From: [Bacillus] enclensis
Lineage (GTDB): Bacteria; Bacillota; Bacilli; Bacillales; Bacillaceae_B
Direction: 5' to 3'
DNA: 64,000 nt
Assembly (NCBI RefSeq): GCF_001456935.1
Contig: NZ_KQ758482.1
Location: 1,034,249 to 1,098,248 of the forward strand
The notes below the pieces were generated by a model. The model saw nothing but the letters and a program-made list of their open reading frames with translations. It was not told the origin of the DNA and made no database searches. Below, piece after piece: positions 39,638 through 47,715 of this stretch. The position numbers were made by a program, and so were the translations under genes. The number at the start of each line of letters is the position of its first letter. Position 1 is the stretch's first letter.

Positions 39638-41107
39638 CTAGCGGTCCGGGTCTTTTGGATGCAGGAAGCGCGGCCTTCTGTTTTTGAGGGGCATCGGCGA
39701 GCGCAGGAATACGTCTCTGAAAGCCCGGAAATTGAATGGTATGAACGGCCACATATAAGGGATGTCGAATGATTTCATTCTTGATAGTGCAATGATCCAG
39801 GCCATGACACCGATGACGAAACCGTAAACGCCGAATAGTGCAGTGGCAGCGAGCAGAAAGATCCGCACGAGCCGGTTTGCCAGGCTGAGTTCATAACTCG
39901 GGGTGGAAAATGTCCCGATTGCAGCGATTGCAAGGTACAGGATCACTTCGTTTACAAACAGGCCGACTTCAACGGCAACCTGACCGATCATCAACGCAGC
40001 TACAAGGCCCAGTGCTGTGGCGAGCGATGAAGGTGTGTGGATTGCGGCCATCCTCAATATATCGATCCCTATCTCGATCAGCAGGAACTGAAGGAATAAG
40101 GGAACTTCTCCCGTTTCATTCGGTCCGACATAGCTGAATTGTTCCGGCAGGAGGTCTGGCTGCACGGCAAATAAATAGTAGAGAGGAAGCAGGAAGATGG
40201 AACTCCACACTGCTATAAATCTTACAAAACGCAGATAAGCCCCAACCGATGGCTTGTTACGGTATTCTTCTGCATGCTGCAAATGATGCCAAAAGGTCGT
40301 AGGAGTGATCAATACACTCGGTGACCCGTCTACCATGATGATGACATGCCCTTCGTATAAATGGGCTGCGGCAGTATCCGGCCTCTCCGTATACCTCACC
40401 ATCGGATATGGGTTCCAGTGCCTTCCCGATATGTACTCTTCCAGCGTTTTTTCTCCCATCGGCAGTCCATCTGTGTCAATTTTAGAAATGGAATCCTTTA
40501 TTTTTTTAACTAAGTGGGGGTCGGCGATGTCCTCCAGATAGGACACGACAATATCCGTTTTCGACCTTCTGCCAACCTGCATATATTCCATGCGGAGGGA
40601 TGGGTCGCGCACCCTCCTTCTGGTAAGGGCGGTATTGAATACGATTGTCTCCACATATCCGTCCCTTGAACCCCTTACAACTCTTTCGATATCCGGTTCC
40701 TGCGGTCCTCTGACCGGATAGGTTCTCGCATCGATGATGATGACTTTATCGATGCCGTCCACGACGAGAGCCGTCGGTCCTGCCAGCACCAGATCCACGA
40801 CTTTATTCAGGTCGTCCACTTGTTCAATCTCGATATACGGGATATAAGTTTTTAATAATTTCTCCAGCGTGTTTTCTTCCAGCTGTTCCGGATTCAGTCC
40901 TGCCAGCAGCTTCATTAAGTAATGCATGATATCATCTTTTACGAACCCGTCCACCATAAACATCGCCATTTTACGTTCCGCATATTCTAAATCCAGCTTT
41001 ATGACATCAAAACTCTTATCAACAGCCAGGACTTCTTTCAGAAAGCTTGTATTCTCCTCTATTTTCGCAGAGACAGGCTTTTTCTCCATCGTCATTTCAG
41101 CCTTCAC
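39638..41107 (-). CDS. GerA-family spore germination protein, A subunit
   Basis: This 489-residue protein matches GerAA/GerBA/GerKA: an N-terminal cytosolic domain (about 1-240 with RVVRGSRDGYVETIVFNTALTRRRVRDPSLRMEYMQVGRRSKTDI) and a membrane domain of about five to six helices with a conserved PFIPFNFRAFRDVFLRSPM tail. It forms the receptor channel in the spore inner membrane. No B or C subunit is adjacent, so it is an orphan A subunit. Start could be GTG 41107 or an ATG four codons later behind GAGGGGTGAAGG. Confidence 0.9.
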   Translation of the reverse strand: MKAEMTMEKKPVSAKIEENTSFLKEVLAVDKSFDVIKLDLEYAERKMAMFMVDGFVKDDIMHYLMKLLAGLNPEQLEENTLEKLLKTYIPYIEIEQVDDLNKVVDLVLAGPTALVVDGIDKVIIIDARTYPVRGPQEPDIERVVRGSRDGYVETIVFNTALTRRRVRDPSLRMEYMQVGRRSKTDIVVSYLEDIADPHLVKKIKDSISKIDTDGLPMGEKTLEEYISGRHWNPYPMVRYTERPDTAAAHLYEGHVIIMVDGSPSVLITPTTFWHHLQHAEEYRNKPSVGAYLRFVRFIAVWSSIFLLPLYYLFAVQPDLLPEQFSYVGPNETGEVPLFLQFLLIEIGIDILRMAAIHTPSSLATALGLVAALMIGQVAVEVGLFVNEVILYLAIAAIGTFSTPSYELSLANRLVRIFLLAATALFGVYGFVIGVMAWIIALSRMKSFDIPYMWPFIPFNFRAFRDVFLRSPMPLKNRRPRFLHPKDPDR

Positions 41108-41237
41108 CCCTCATAAGTTAACATGTTTTACCATCTTTACCATACTAGACAACCTGCACATAAATCATACCTTGGAACATATTAAAACCTCTTATGACAT
41201 AGGAATTAAAAACGGACAAACCACTGAGGTGAACGAT

Positions 41238-42122
41238 ATGAAACAAATCTTACGGAACGCCCTTCCCTTCTTGATCCTTATGGTCATACTGGCGGTCGGC
41301 ATCGAGTTTATATATCAGCCGCGGACAGAGGAAAGCATCATTTTTTTCCCGATCAATGAAAATGTTGCCTATGAATCGGCTTCGACCCTTCTCACGCTTG
41401 TTCCTGAAAAAAAAGATAATGTATATGAAGTGAAATGGAAGATTTCCTCCAAGCTGGATACACCGGCTTATCTGCGCCAGGATGTGGGTTTCTTATTTAT
41501 CAACGGGAGACTGAAGGGGAAGATGAATGAATGGGAGCAGGATACCGATGGGATCGTCCAGGAAAAAACCATAGAATGGAAAGAAAGCAGCCTCTTGGAG
41601 GCAGTAGCTTTTCATTACTCTGAAATTCATGAAGATGAAGACGCGACTTATACCAGTGCACAAAAGATGACTGAGGATACGCTTTATGTCATCGATTCTA
41701 ATTTCAGCCCGCTCAACTCTTTCAGACAGCCTGTAACAGACGCAGAAAAAGAATGGAAGACCATCCTCGACAGGGTGACATCTCAGCAGCTGGACTACTT
41801 ATGGGAAAAAGCAGTCGAAACGTACGGTATCCCTCTCGAAGAATACACAGCTGTACCGCTCACTGAATTACCAAGGTTTGAGGAAGACCCCTTGGAAGGG
41901 TTTGAGAAGGCAGAATGGGATAGGCTCATCGGAAACCTTTGGGAAGGACTGTATAAAAACTATTATTTAGGAATAAAAAAGGAAGACGGTACAATCATCG
42001 ATTCAATCGACAGTACCATCCCCCTAATTCTGATCAAGAAAGATAAAAAAGAAGTTCTTGTTGTTCTGGTAGACAAAGACGGAAATCCTTCCTTATTGAG
42101 GCAGAGGGTAACGCCATCCTAG
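41238..42122 (+). CDS. Membrane-anchored protein of unknown function
   Basis: This 294-residue protein has one N-terminal membrane helix (about 8-25, LPFLILMVILAVGIEFI) and an external domain with no recognised family. It is divergent from the GerA-type gene, with only 130 bp between them, and its stop codon overlaps that of gluP on the other strand. ATG 41238 follows GAGGTGA. It might be a sporulation or envelope protein, by neighbourhood only. Confidence 0.75.
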   Translation: MKQILRNALPFLILMVILAVGIEFIYQPRTEESIIFFPINENVAYESASTLLTLVPEKKDNVYEVKWKISSKLDTPAYLRQDVGFLFINGRLKGKMNEWEQDTDGIVQEKTIEWKESSLLEAVAFHYSEIHEDEDATYTSAQKMTEDTLYVIDSNFSPLNSFRQPVTDAEKEWKTILDRVTSQQLDYLWEKAVETYGIPLEEYTAVPLTELPRFEEDPLEGFEKAEWDRLIGNLWEGLYKNYYLGIKKEDGTIIDSIDSTIPLILIKKDKKEVLVVLVDKDGNPSLLRQRVTPS

Positions 42123-43651
42123 GAATCCCCCTCTAACTCATCAACCAATTTTTTATATTTTTTCTCATTTTTATTGAGGCTGTAAGCTTTTCTGGCTTGT
42201 TTGAGTGCCTCTTCACGGTCACCGCTGTCAATCAGGATCAGAGCTAGATTATAATGCGCCTCGTGGAAATCATCCCTTTTCTCGATGGCACTCCTCAAAT
42301 GATCCTTGGCGGTGTCTGTTTTCCCAAGTTTTATTTCAGCATATGAAAGATAGAAGTAAGTCTCTGCATTCGGCGTGCCCGTTTCAATGACTTCATTCAA
42401 CAATTCTTCAGCTTCCGACCATTCTTCATCTGCAATTTTTTCCTGGGCCACGCCGTTCACTGTATTAATATCCCATTCAGAAGGAGCTGACTGCCGGTCG
42501 CCGGCATAAAATACTCCGATAAGAATTACGGTAGCCGACAAGATGAGAAACTGCCTGAAAATCCTGCGATTACCCGGGACACTGACAATCCCGGCAGCAA
42601 GGAAACCTCCTGCCAAACCGCCGAGATGACCGGCGTTATCTATGCCTGGGACCGTGAATCCGAAAGCCAGATTTAAAATGATGACCGCTATGATATTGAA
42701 GCCCATCGTGCGGAAAAAGATTTTCGGATACAGCACCCCGAAATAAAGGAGGGCACCAAAACATCCAAAGATGGCTCCGCTCGCTCCCGCCGAAAGGTTA
42801 GAAGTGAAAAGGTAGCTTGCAAATGAGCCTGCGATCCCTGACAGCATGTAGATGAAGACAAAACGTATACGTCCATATATCCTTTCTACAGCAATGCCCA
42901 GATAGTAGAGAGCAAGGGTATTCATGAGCAGATGCAGCAGCCCGATATGTAAGAATATCGGCGTGATGAGTCTCCACCATTCTCCTTCAATGATCAGCGG
43001 ATTATATTTTGCCCCATATTTGATCAGCGTTTGAGGGTCCTGGCTTCCACCATTCATCTCAAGTATCGCAAACATGATGAGCTGCACCGCGATGAAGAGA
43101 TAAGTGAAGAACGGTTTTCCCTTTTCAAACAACTCCCTATCTCTCTTCGCCTGCTTTGCTGACGCGTTCACCGCACTTCTTCTCATCCATTCGACGTTCG
43201 CTTCAAGCACCTCGGGAGGAAGCTCCCAGTCACCATCACTGAATAATGTGTCTTGTTTAAGCGTTTCTTTTCCGGTTGATTCGTCGATCAGAATGGATTC
43301 TACGGCAGCCTTCCCTACATGAGAATCATCAGTGATCATTCCTTCTGCACCATCAACAGGCGGATAGGTGGTTATGTATATATTTTTCATTTTCAAATTT
43401 CGTTTTCGGAGCTTTTTTCTTATCATATCTGCATTCCGGACAGTTTGTTCAATATCCCGTTCAAGCCATGAACCCCAATCGAGATCTTTCAGGCGCAGCC
43501 TAATGACATCAGGATCTTTTAAGACCGTGGATTCGAACCAGATTTCATCCTGCTCCTGTGACAGATTCAGGATCCGGTAATGCTTTTGTTCGATTAAGTA
43601 ATGCGCCATCTTCCAAAAGAGGTAATGATATCGTAAATTCACTACATCCAC
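42119..43651 (-). CDS. gluP: Rhomboid intramembrane protease GluP
   Basis: This 510-residue protein has an N-terminal soluble domain (about 1-165), a rhomboid membrane core with HIGLLHLLMNTLAL, the catalytic GASGAIFG (Ser) and NAGHLGGLAGG (His), and a C-terminal TPR region (about 395-505). It cuts membrane proteins and is YqgP/GluP in B. subtilis. Its stop overlaps that of the convergent gene in a CTAG palindrome. Confidence 0.94.
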   Translation of the reverse strand: MDVVNLRYHYLFWKMAHYLIEQKHYRILNLSQEQDEIWFESTVLKDPDVIRLRLKDLDWGSWLERDIEQTVRNADMIRKKLRKRNLKMKNIYITTYPPVDGAEGMITDDSHVGKAAVESILIDESTGKETLKQDTLFSDGDWELPPEVLEANVEWMRRSAVNASAKQAKRDRELFEKGKPFFTYLFIAVQLIMFAILEMNGGSQDPQTLIKYGAKYNPLIIEGEWWRLITPIFLHIGLLHLLMNTLALYYLGIAVERIYGRIRFVFIYMLSGIAGSFASYLFTSNLSAGASGAIFGCFGALLYFGVLYPKIFFRTMGFNIIAVIILNLAFGFTVPGIDNAGHLGGLAGGFLAAGIVSVPGNRRIFRQFLILSATVILIGVFYAGDRQSAPSEWDINTVNGVAQEKIADEEWSEAEELLNEVIETGTPNAETYFYLSYAEIKLGKTDTAKDHLRSAIEKRDDFHEAHYNLALILIDSGDREEALKQARKAYSLNKNEKKYKKLVDELEGDS

Positions 43652-43764
43652 TACTTTCTGTTTTTTTACAGGAACCCCTAAGGCTTCCTTGATTTACTGC
43701 TACTATACCCTTACCTTTTTTAGAATGTAAAGTTATAAGGGTCAGAGTCTATTATCACTTAAAC

Positions 43765-44130
43765 ACGCTAATGATTTCCGTGCAAGACTTCGCTTTCCGC
43801 GAGCGGTTGGTGAGCCTCCTCGGCTTCGCCTTCGGGTTAGAAAAGTGGAAGGGCTTTGGTCAGAGGCGGGTGGCATAAGGCGAATCGCCCACGAAGGCGT
43901 TCTTTGCCTTCTTGGGCGAGTTGACTTATGACCTGTGCCTCTAAGCCCTGGAGCTGGACAAACAGAAAAGCGCAGGCGGCTCGCCCAGAGGCGACAAGCA
44001 TAAGGCGAGCAAGCCGGAAAGGCGCTTTTTGGCTTTCTTGACTTATGACCTCGAGCCTCTCCGCTGGAGCTGGACAAGTCTCACCCAACACGCTTCTCCC
44101 GCAGGAGTCTACGTCTTGCACTCCAATTAT
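43765..44130 (+). repeat. Composite dispersed repeat, two hairpin units
   Basis: A left end (TGATTTCCGTGCAAGACTT...GAGCGGTTGGTGAGCCTCC) is followed by two tandem hairpin units (about 43,840-43,960 and 43,964-44,075) and a right end (CTTCTCCCGCAGGAGTCTACG, CTTGCACTCCAAT). The units are of the same family as the copy at 30.6 kb; CATAAG/CTTATG stems are preserved while inner arms change together. It is GC-rich and lacks genes. Confidence 0.8.
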
Positions 44131-44173
44131 CCGCTGAAAATACTAAATTTTGATAAATGCATTGAACAAATTC

Positions 44174-44223
44174 AAAACCCGAACCAATTTGCTTCCTAGA
44201 ATGCAAAATGGGTTCGGGTTTTA
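44174..44223 (-). terminator. yqgO terminator
   Basis: AAAACCCGAACC and GGTTCGGGTTTT arms with AT flanks. Confidence 0.85.
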
Positions 44224-44247
44224 CTTTAATAATACATAGCTAAATCT

Positions 44248-44427
44248 CTACCTGAATGTACTTTGAATGAATTTCGAGCGAATTGCGGGTATGCTCATTG
44301 CTCCTTGAACTGCAAAGCGGCGGATAAGAAAATTCCCCAGGAGCAGGTTGAGTATACGATAACGGTTAGGCAGCAAAAAGAGAATGAAGCTGCCGATTAC
44401 GAGCCATTTGATCCATCCGTTCATCAT
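44248..44427 (-). CDS. yqgO: YqgO-like small membrane protein
   Basis: This 59-residue protein has one hydrophobic helix (WLVIGSFILFLL) and a basic tail (IRRFAVQGAMSIPAIRSKF). Tandem ATG codons follow GGAGGGATC. It lies between gluP (yqgP) and yqgN as yqgO does in B. subtilis, and is of the same size. Function unknown. Confidence 0.72.
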   Translation of the reverse strand: MMNGWIKWLVIGSFILFLLPNRYRILNLLLGNFLIRRFAVQGAMSIPAIRSKFIQSTFR

Positions 44428-44466
44428 GATCCCTCCTGAGAATAGTTTGGATTATAATACGGAAGT

Positions 44467-45276
44467 TTATCCAATTATTATCACAAACATCAAAAAAAGG
44501 ATCACCCCTGCAAAAAGGCTGGACAAAAAGTTCACAGCTTCATTGTTCAGCCACGTATACCCTTTGTTTTTTACAGTGGCAGTACCACAATGAACGGGTG
44601 CTTCAGTGGAGGAATTACATACAGTACATCTGAATTCAGCCTGCCAGTATGCTCCTGCCACCGTATCGAATACATTTCCAAGAAAACCTGCAGCTGTAAT
44701 CATGATAAATATCGTCCAGTCAAATGACTCCATGAAAACAAAGAACAAAAGAGAGATAAAGACAGCCCCTGCGAATGATGCAATTGTGCCGATCAGGGAT
44801 ACGGCTCCGGAAGTCCCTTTTTCCACTCTCCTGAAAGATCGGATCGAGAGCGGTGCTTTTTTACTCAATGGACCGATTTCGGAAGCCCATGTATCAGAGT
44901 TTGCTGCAGCGACAGCGGCTGCAAATGAGTAGAGCCACCAGTCATGGCCGGTAAAATGGAACAATAAGATGAAAAGAACCGAAGGCCCGCCATTCGCAGC
45001 AACTTGCTGCCAATCTCGGACGGAGGTCTTCGCGAGCCGCCTTTCTATTTCTTTTTTTGAAGAGGAAAACAGCTTTGACCATATGCTGGAACTCAGAAAG
45101 AATGCCCCGATCAACAACAGGCCCCTCCAATGATAAAACTGGGAGATGATCAAACCCATAAGAAAAGCGGATACGGCTCCAGAAGGACTCAGATTGTCCG
45201 TTTTCCATCCCCCTATTGCAACCAGCAGTATAGTCAGATAGACAATAATGATTTCAGTCACACTGTATACGTTCAC
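44467..45276 (-). CDS. DUF92 family membrane protein
   Basis: This 269-residue protein has about seven hydrophobic segments and the DUF92 (TMEM19) signatures GGPSVLFILL, AAVAAANSDTWASEIGPLSK and RRVEKGTSGAVSLIGTIASFAGA, and a LNNEAVNFLSSLFAGV end. Members include enzymes acting on prenyl phosphates such as phytol kinase-like proteins, but this one's substrate is unknown. It starts at GTG inside the yqgN end (23-nt overlap) and is cotranscribed with it. Confidence 0.85.
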   Translation of the reverse strand: MNVYSVTEIIIVYLTILLVAIGGWKTDNLSPSGAVSAFLMGLIISQFYHWRGLLLIGAFFLSSSIWSKLFSSSKKEIERRLAKTSVRDWQQVAANGGPSVLFILLFHFTGHDWWLYSFAAAVAAANSDTWASEIGPLSKKAPLSIRSFRRVEKGTSGAVSLIGTIASFAGAVFISLLFFVFMESFDWTIFIMITAAGFLGNVFDTVAGAYWQAEFRCTVCNSSTEAPVHCGTATVKNKGYTWLNNEAVNFLSSLFAGVILFLMFVIIIG

Positions 45277-45817
45277 TTTCCGTTAAGATTTCAGCTACCG
45301 GAATATCGAAAGGTTCAACAGGCAGACTTTTTACCAGCTGATCACTGAATGCCAATGATAAGGTCTTCCCTTTATACCCTGAAAGAAAGCGGTCATAATA
45401 CCCCCCGCCGAATCCGAGCCGGTACCCTTTTTGTGTATAGGCGATACCCGGGACGATCACTGACTGGATGCTGTCCCTATGTATGGATGGAGTAATGGAA
45501 GGGATGGGTTCGTACAGTTCATAAAAGACTTTCTCAAGCTCTTGAAACGATGTCAGTTTATGAAAGATCAGTTCTTTTCCTGCCGGCTTGCATTTCGGGA
45601 CACATATCGTCTTCCCTTCTTCCCAGCCCCTTTTAATGATGTTCCACGTATTTACTTCAGGCGGCTTTGAGACAGTTACCGCTATGACTTCACTGCTCTT
45701 CCAGAATTCGGACCGAAAGAGGCGCTGTTCGATTGAATAACATTTTTGTTCATATTCCAACGGAGAAATCGCTTTTAACACCTCAAGCTGACTTATTCTC
45801 ATTTCTTTTTTGTCCAT
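45254..45817 (-). CDS. yqgN: 5-formyltetrahydrofolate cyclo-ligase (YqgN)
   Basis: This 187-residue enzyme has the 5-FCL signatures: EVNTWNIIKRGWEEGKTICVPKC, then VIVPGIAYTQKGYRLGFGGGYYDRFL. It converts 5-formyl-THF to 5,10-methenyl-THF with ATP. ATG 45817 follows AAAAGGAGG; the longer frame upstream is not preceded by a site. Confidence 0.94.
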   Translation of the reverse strand: MDKKEMRISQLEVLKAISPLEYEQKCYSIEQRLFRSEFWKSSEVIAVTVSKPPEVNTWNIIKRGWEEGKTICVPKCKPAGKELIFHKLTSFQELEKVFYELYEPIPSITPSIHRDSIQSVIVPGIAYTQKGYRLGFGGGYYDRFLSGYKGKTLSLAFSDQLVKSLPVEPFDIPVAEILTESERIQCD

Positions 45818-45878
45818 AATGTCCCTCCTTTTCACAGACTATTATATCAGCAGATCACCTGGCTGCTAAAAAGAAGTA

Positions 45879-45910
45879 TAAAAAAAAGCAGCGGATAAAA
45901 TCCGGCTGCT
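45879..45910 (-). terminator. rpmG terminator
   Basis: AGCAGCCGGAT and ATCCGCTGCT arms with eight T on the minus strand. Confidence 0.88.
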
Positions 45911-46059
45911 TATTTCGTTTCGCGGTGAAGAGTCACACGCTTTAATTTCGGGCAATATTTTTTTAGCTCTAGACGATCTGGATTATTACGCTTGTTTTTT
46001 GTAGTAATATAGTTACGCTCACCAGTTTCTGTGCAAGCTAATGTAATGTTTACACGCAT
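45910..46059 (-). CDS. rpmG: Ribosomal protein L33
   Basis: This 49-residue protein is a complete bL33 ([20 protein letters not shown], then [20 protein letters not shown]). Of the four Cys of the zinc-binding form only two isolated residues remain (LACTETG and KYCPKL), so it looks like the zinc-independent or decayed C-minus type. ATG 46059 follows GGAGGG. It has the rpmGA position of B. subtilis. Confidence 0.93.
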   Translation of the reverse strand: MRVNITLACTETGERNYITTKNKRNNPDRLELKKYCPKLKRVTLHRETK

Positions 46060-46116
46060 TATTATTTCCCTCCAAACTTCACTATCTTCATCTATTCATA
46101 CGACTTTTCTATAATA

Positions 46117-46695
46117 TCACTTTTCCTGCTGAAATGCTAGTCCGTTTTTCATTCTGTCCGTTAAAATTAATCCATTGCCTTTTACCGCACCTTCAACGGC
46201 AAACAGCCTTCCTTGTTTAACTTCAAAAGGTTTGAATGTATATTCCAGCATGTAGGCCATCATATGAAGACCGTTCGTGATCGGATAGTAATGAAGACTT
46301 CCGGACTTTAAAGACTTCTTCCACATTTGCAATCCTTTCAGATTCAAAGGGAAAACGGATTTCTTTATACTGTCTGCACTTGTTACCACGTTGGACATCG
46401 CCATATCTCTTTTACTGTAGTTGTAGAATGCATTTTTTGAGAGGGAAAGTACTCCTATGGTCTCTTCACAACAGGAAAGCCATTCCACCAGAAAGAAGAT
46501 TTTCAGTTTCTTTGTTTCCTTCGTGACATTTACCAATTCGAACGATAATGATTCTCCCCAATTTTCATCAGCTTCCGACAGGTTGACTGTTATACCGTCG
46601 AATCCGTCCATCATTTTCTCGAGAGGTATATATGAGCCGGCTTCCTTCCAGGCGATCCCTTGAATATGAAACTTTTTATTAGGTTTATTATTCAT
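46117..46695 (-). CDS. Unknown protein, last gene of polysaccharide-like operon
   Basis: This 192-residue protein has no recognised domain; mixed strands and helices with ITVNLSEADENWGESLSFELVNV and KIFFLVEWLSCCEETIGVLSL. It begins 6 nt after the nucleotidyltransferase stop, so it is almost surely in one operon with it. It could be an accessory for glucan or glycoprotein building or spore-associated polysaccharide; this is inference only. Confidence 0.78.
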   Translation of the reverse strand: MNNKPNKKFHIQGIAWKEAGSYIPLEKMMDGFDGITVNLSEADENWGESLSFELVNVTKETKKLKIFFLVEWLSCCEETIGVLSLSKNAFYNYSKRDMAMSNVVTSADSIKKSVFPLNLKGLQMWKKSLKSGSLHYYPITNGLHMMAYMLEYTFKPFEVKQGRLFAVEGAVKGNGLILTDRMKNGLAFQQEK

Positions 46696-46701
46696 CAGCC
46701 T

Positions 46702-47715
46702 CTACACCTTTTGCCATGTTTTTATTTTTTTCCCATAGTACCTGGCAAGCTCCCTTGCCAGATTTTTTCTATCCGCTTTTGAATAAATGATAAAACCCCT
46801 GTCTGGATCACTGACAATCCTGGTCCATCCACCGTCACGGTGTTCAATCTTGAACTCCTGTTCATCCATGAAGGGAACGGACTCGGTTTCCAGCAGTTTG
46901 GCAACTACGATTGGCTTTTTCACTTTAGGACAGGCTACCTGAACCCTGGTAATGAAAGGATCAAGGACGGCCGTCTCGGTTTTTCCGGCAGCAGTTGCCG
47001 CATCTGTTGTAAACTGCCCCCTCATGAGATCCTCACGTGCTTTCTTGTATTCCTCCGGGTTTCCGATATCCCTCCAGTAGGCGTTCGTTTTGAAAACATA
47101 TACTTCTTCATTGTTGTGGAGCAGAGCCGGAATAAGATCATGACTGAAGTCCAATGCCCCTTTTCGTGAATACTTCCGCAGAAGGAAAGGTTCGATGATA
47201 TACACACCGGTGTTTACCTCGTTCCCCTCCCATGAAGAAGGTTTTTCTTTAAACCCGAGGAGCTTCCTGCTTTGGTCGGTGTAGCAGATACCATATTCCC
47301 TAGGGTCCGGTACATCTTTGGACACAAGCGTCATGGCAGCTTTCTTACTCTGGTGGAAACGGACTACCTGGTCGATCGGGATGTTCGTGAAAGCATCGCC
47401 GCTCAATACGAGAAAAGGCTCCACGAGTAGGTGCTTTGCCAAAAAGACTCCCCCGGCGGTTCCGAGCGGCTTTCTTTCTTCCAAATACGTGATATTCACG
47501 TTGAACCGGCTTCCGTTTCCGAAGTATTCTTTAATGGTACTGCTTTTGTAACAGGTGGTAATGAAGATATCCCTGATCCCGTAGGAACGAAGCAGGTTGA
47601 TGCTGTACTCGAGTATCGGTTTATTAAGGATCGGCACCATTGGCTTGGCGACTGAAATCGTATACGGTCTCAGCCGCTTTCCTTCTCCTCCTGCTAAGAT
47701 GACGGCTTTCATCAC
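46702..47715 (-). CDS. Sugar-1-phosphate nucleotidyltransferase
   Basis: This 337-residue protein has an N-terminal nucleotidyltransferase fold: AVILAGGEGKRLRPYTISVAKPMVPILNKPILEYSI, LGTAGGVFLA, LVLSGDAFTN with metal-binding Asp, and AYWRDIGNPEEY. It lacks a full left-handed helix domain; the C-terminal ~110 residues are different. It would make an NDP-sugar (GDP-mannose or NDP-glucose type) for the glycosyltransferase encoded immediately upstream; the two genes overlap by 4 nt. Confidence 0.9.
   Translation of the reverse strand: MMKAVILAGGEGKRLRPYTISVAKPMVPILNKPILEYSINLLRSYGIRDIFITTCYKSSTIKEYFGNGSRFNVNITYLEERKPLGTAGGVFLAKHLLVEPFLVLSGDAFTNIPIDQVVRFHQSKKAAMTLVSKDVPDPREYGICYTDQSRKLLGFKEKPSSWEGNEVNTGVYIIEPFLLRKYSRKGALDFSHDLIPALLHNNEEVYVFKTNAYWRDIGNPEEYKKAREDLMRGQFTTDAATAAGKTETAVLDPFITRVQVACPKVKKPIVVAKLLETESVPFMDEQEFKIEHRDGGWTRIVSDPDRGFIIYSKADRKNLARELARYYGKKIKTWQKV

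Noticed and set aside
43742-44121. Two open frames of 94-111 codons on the minus strand
   Set aside because: They are Arg/Ser-rich readings through the GC-rich hairpin repeat, without ribosome binding sites or family resemblance.
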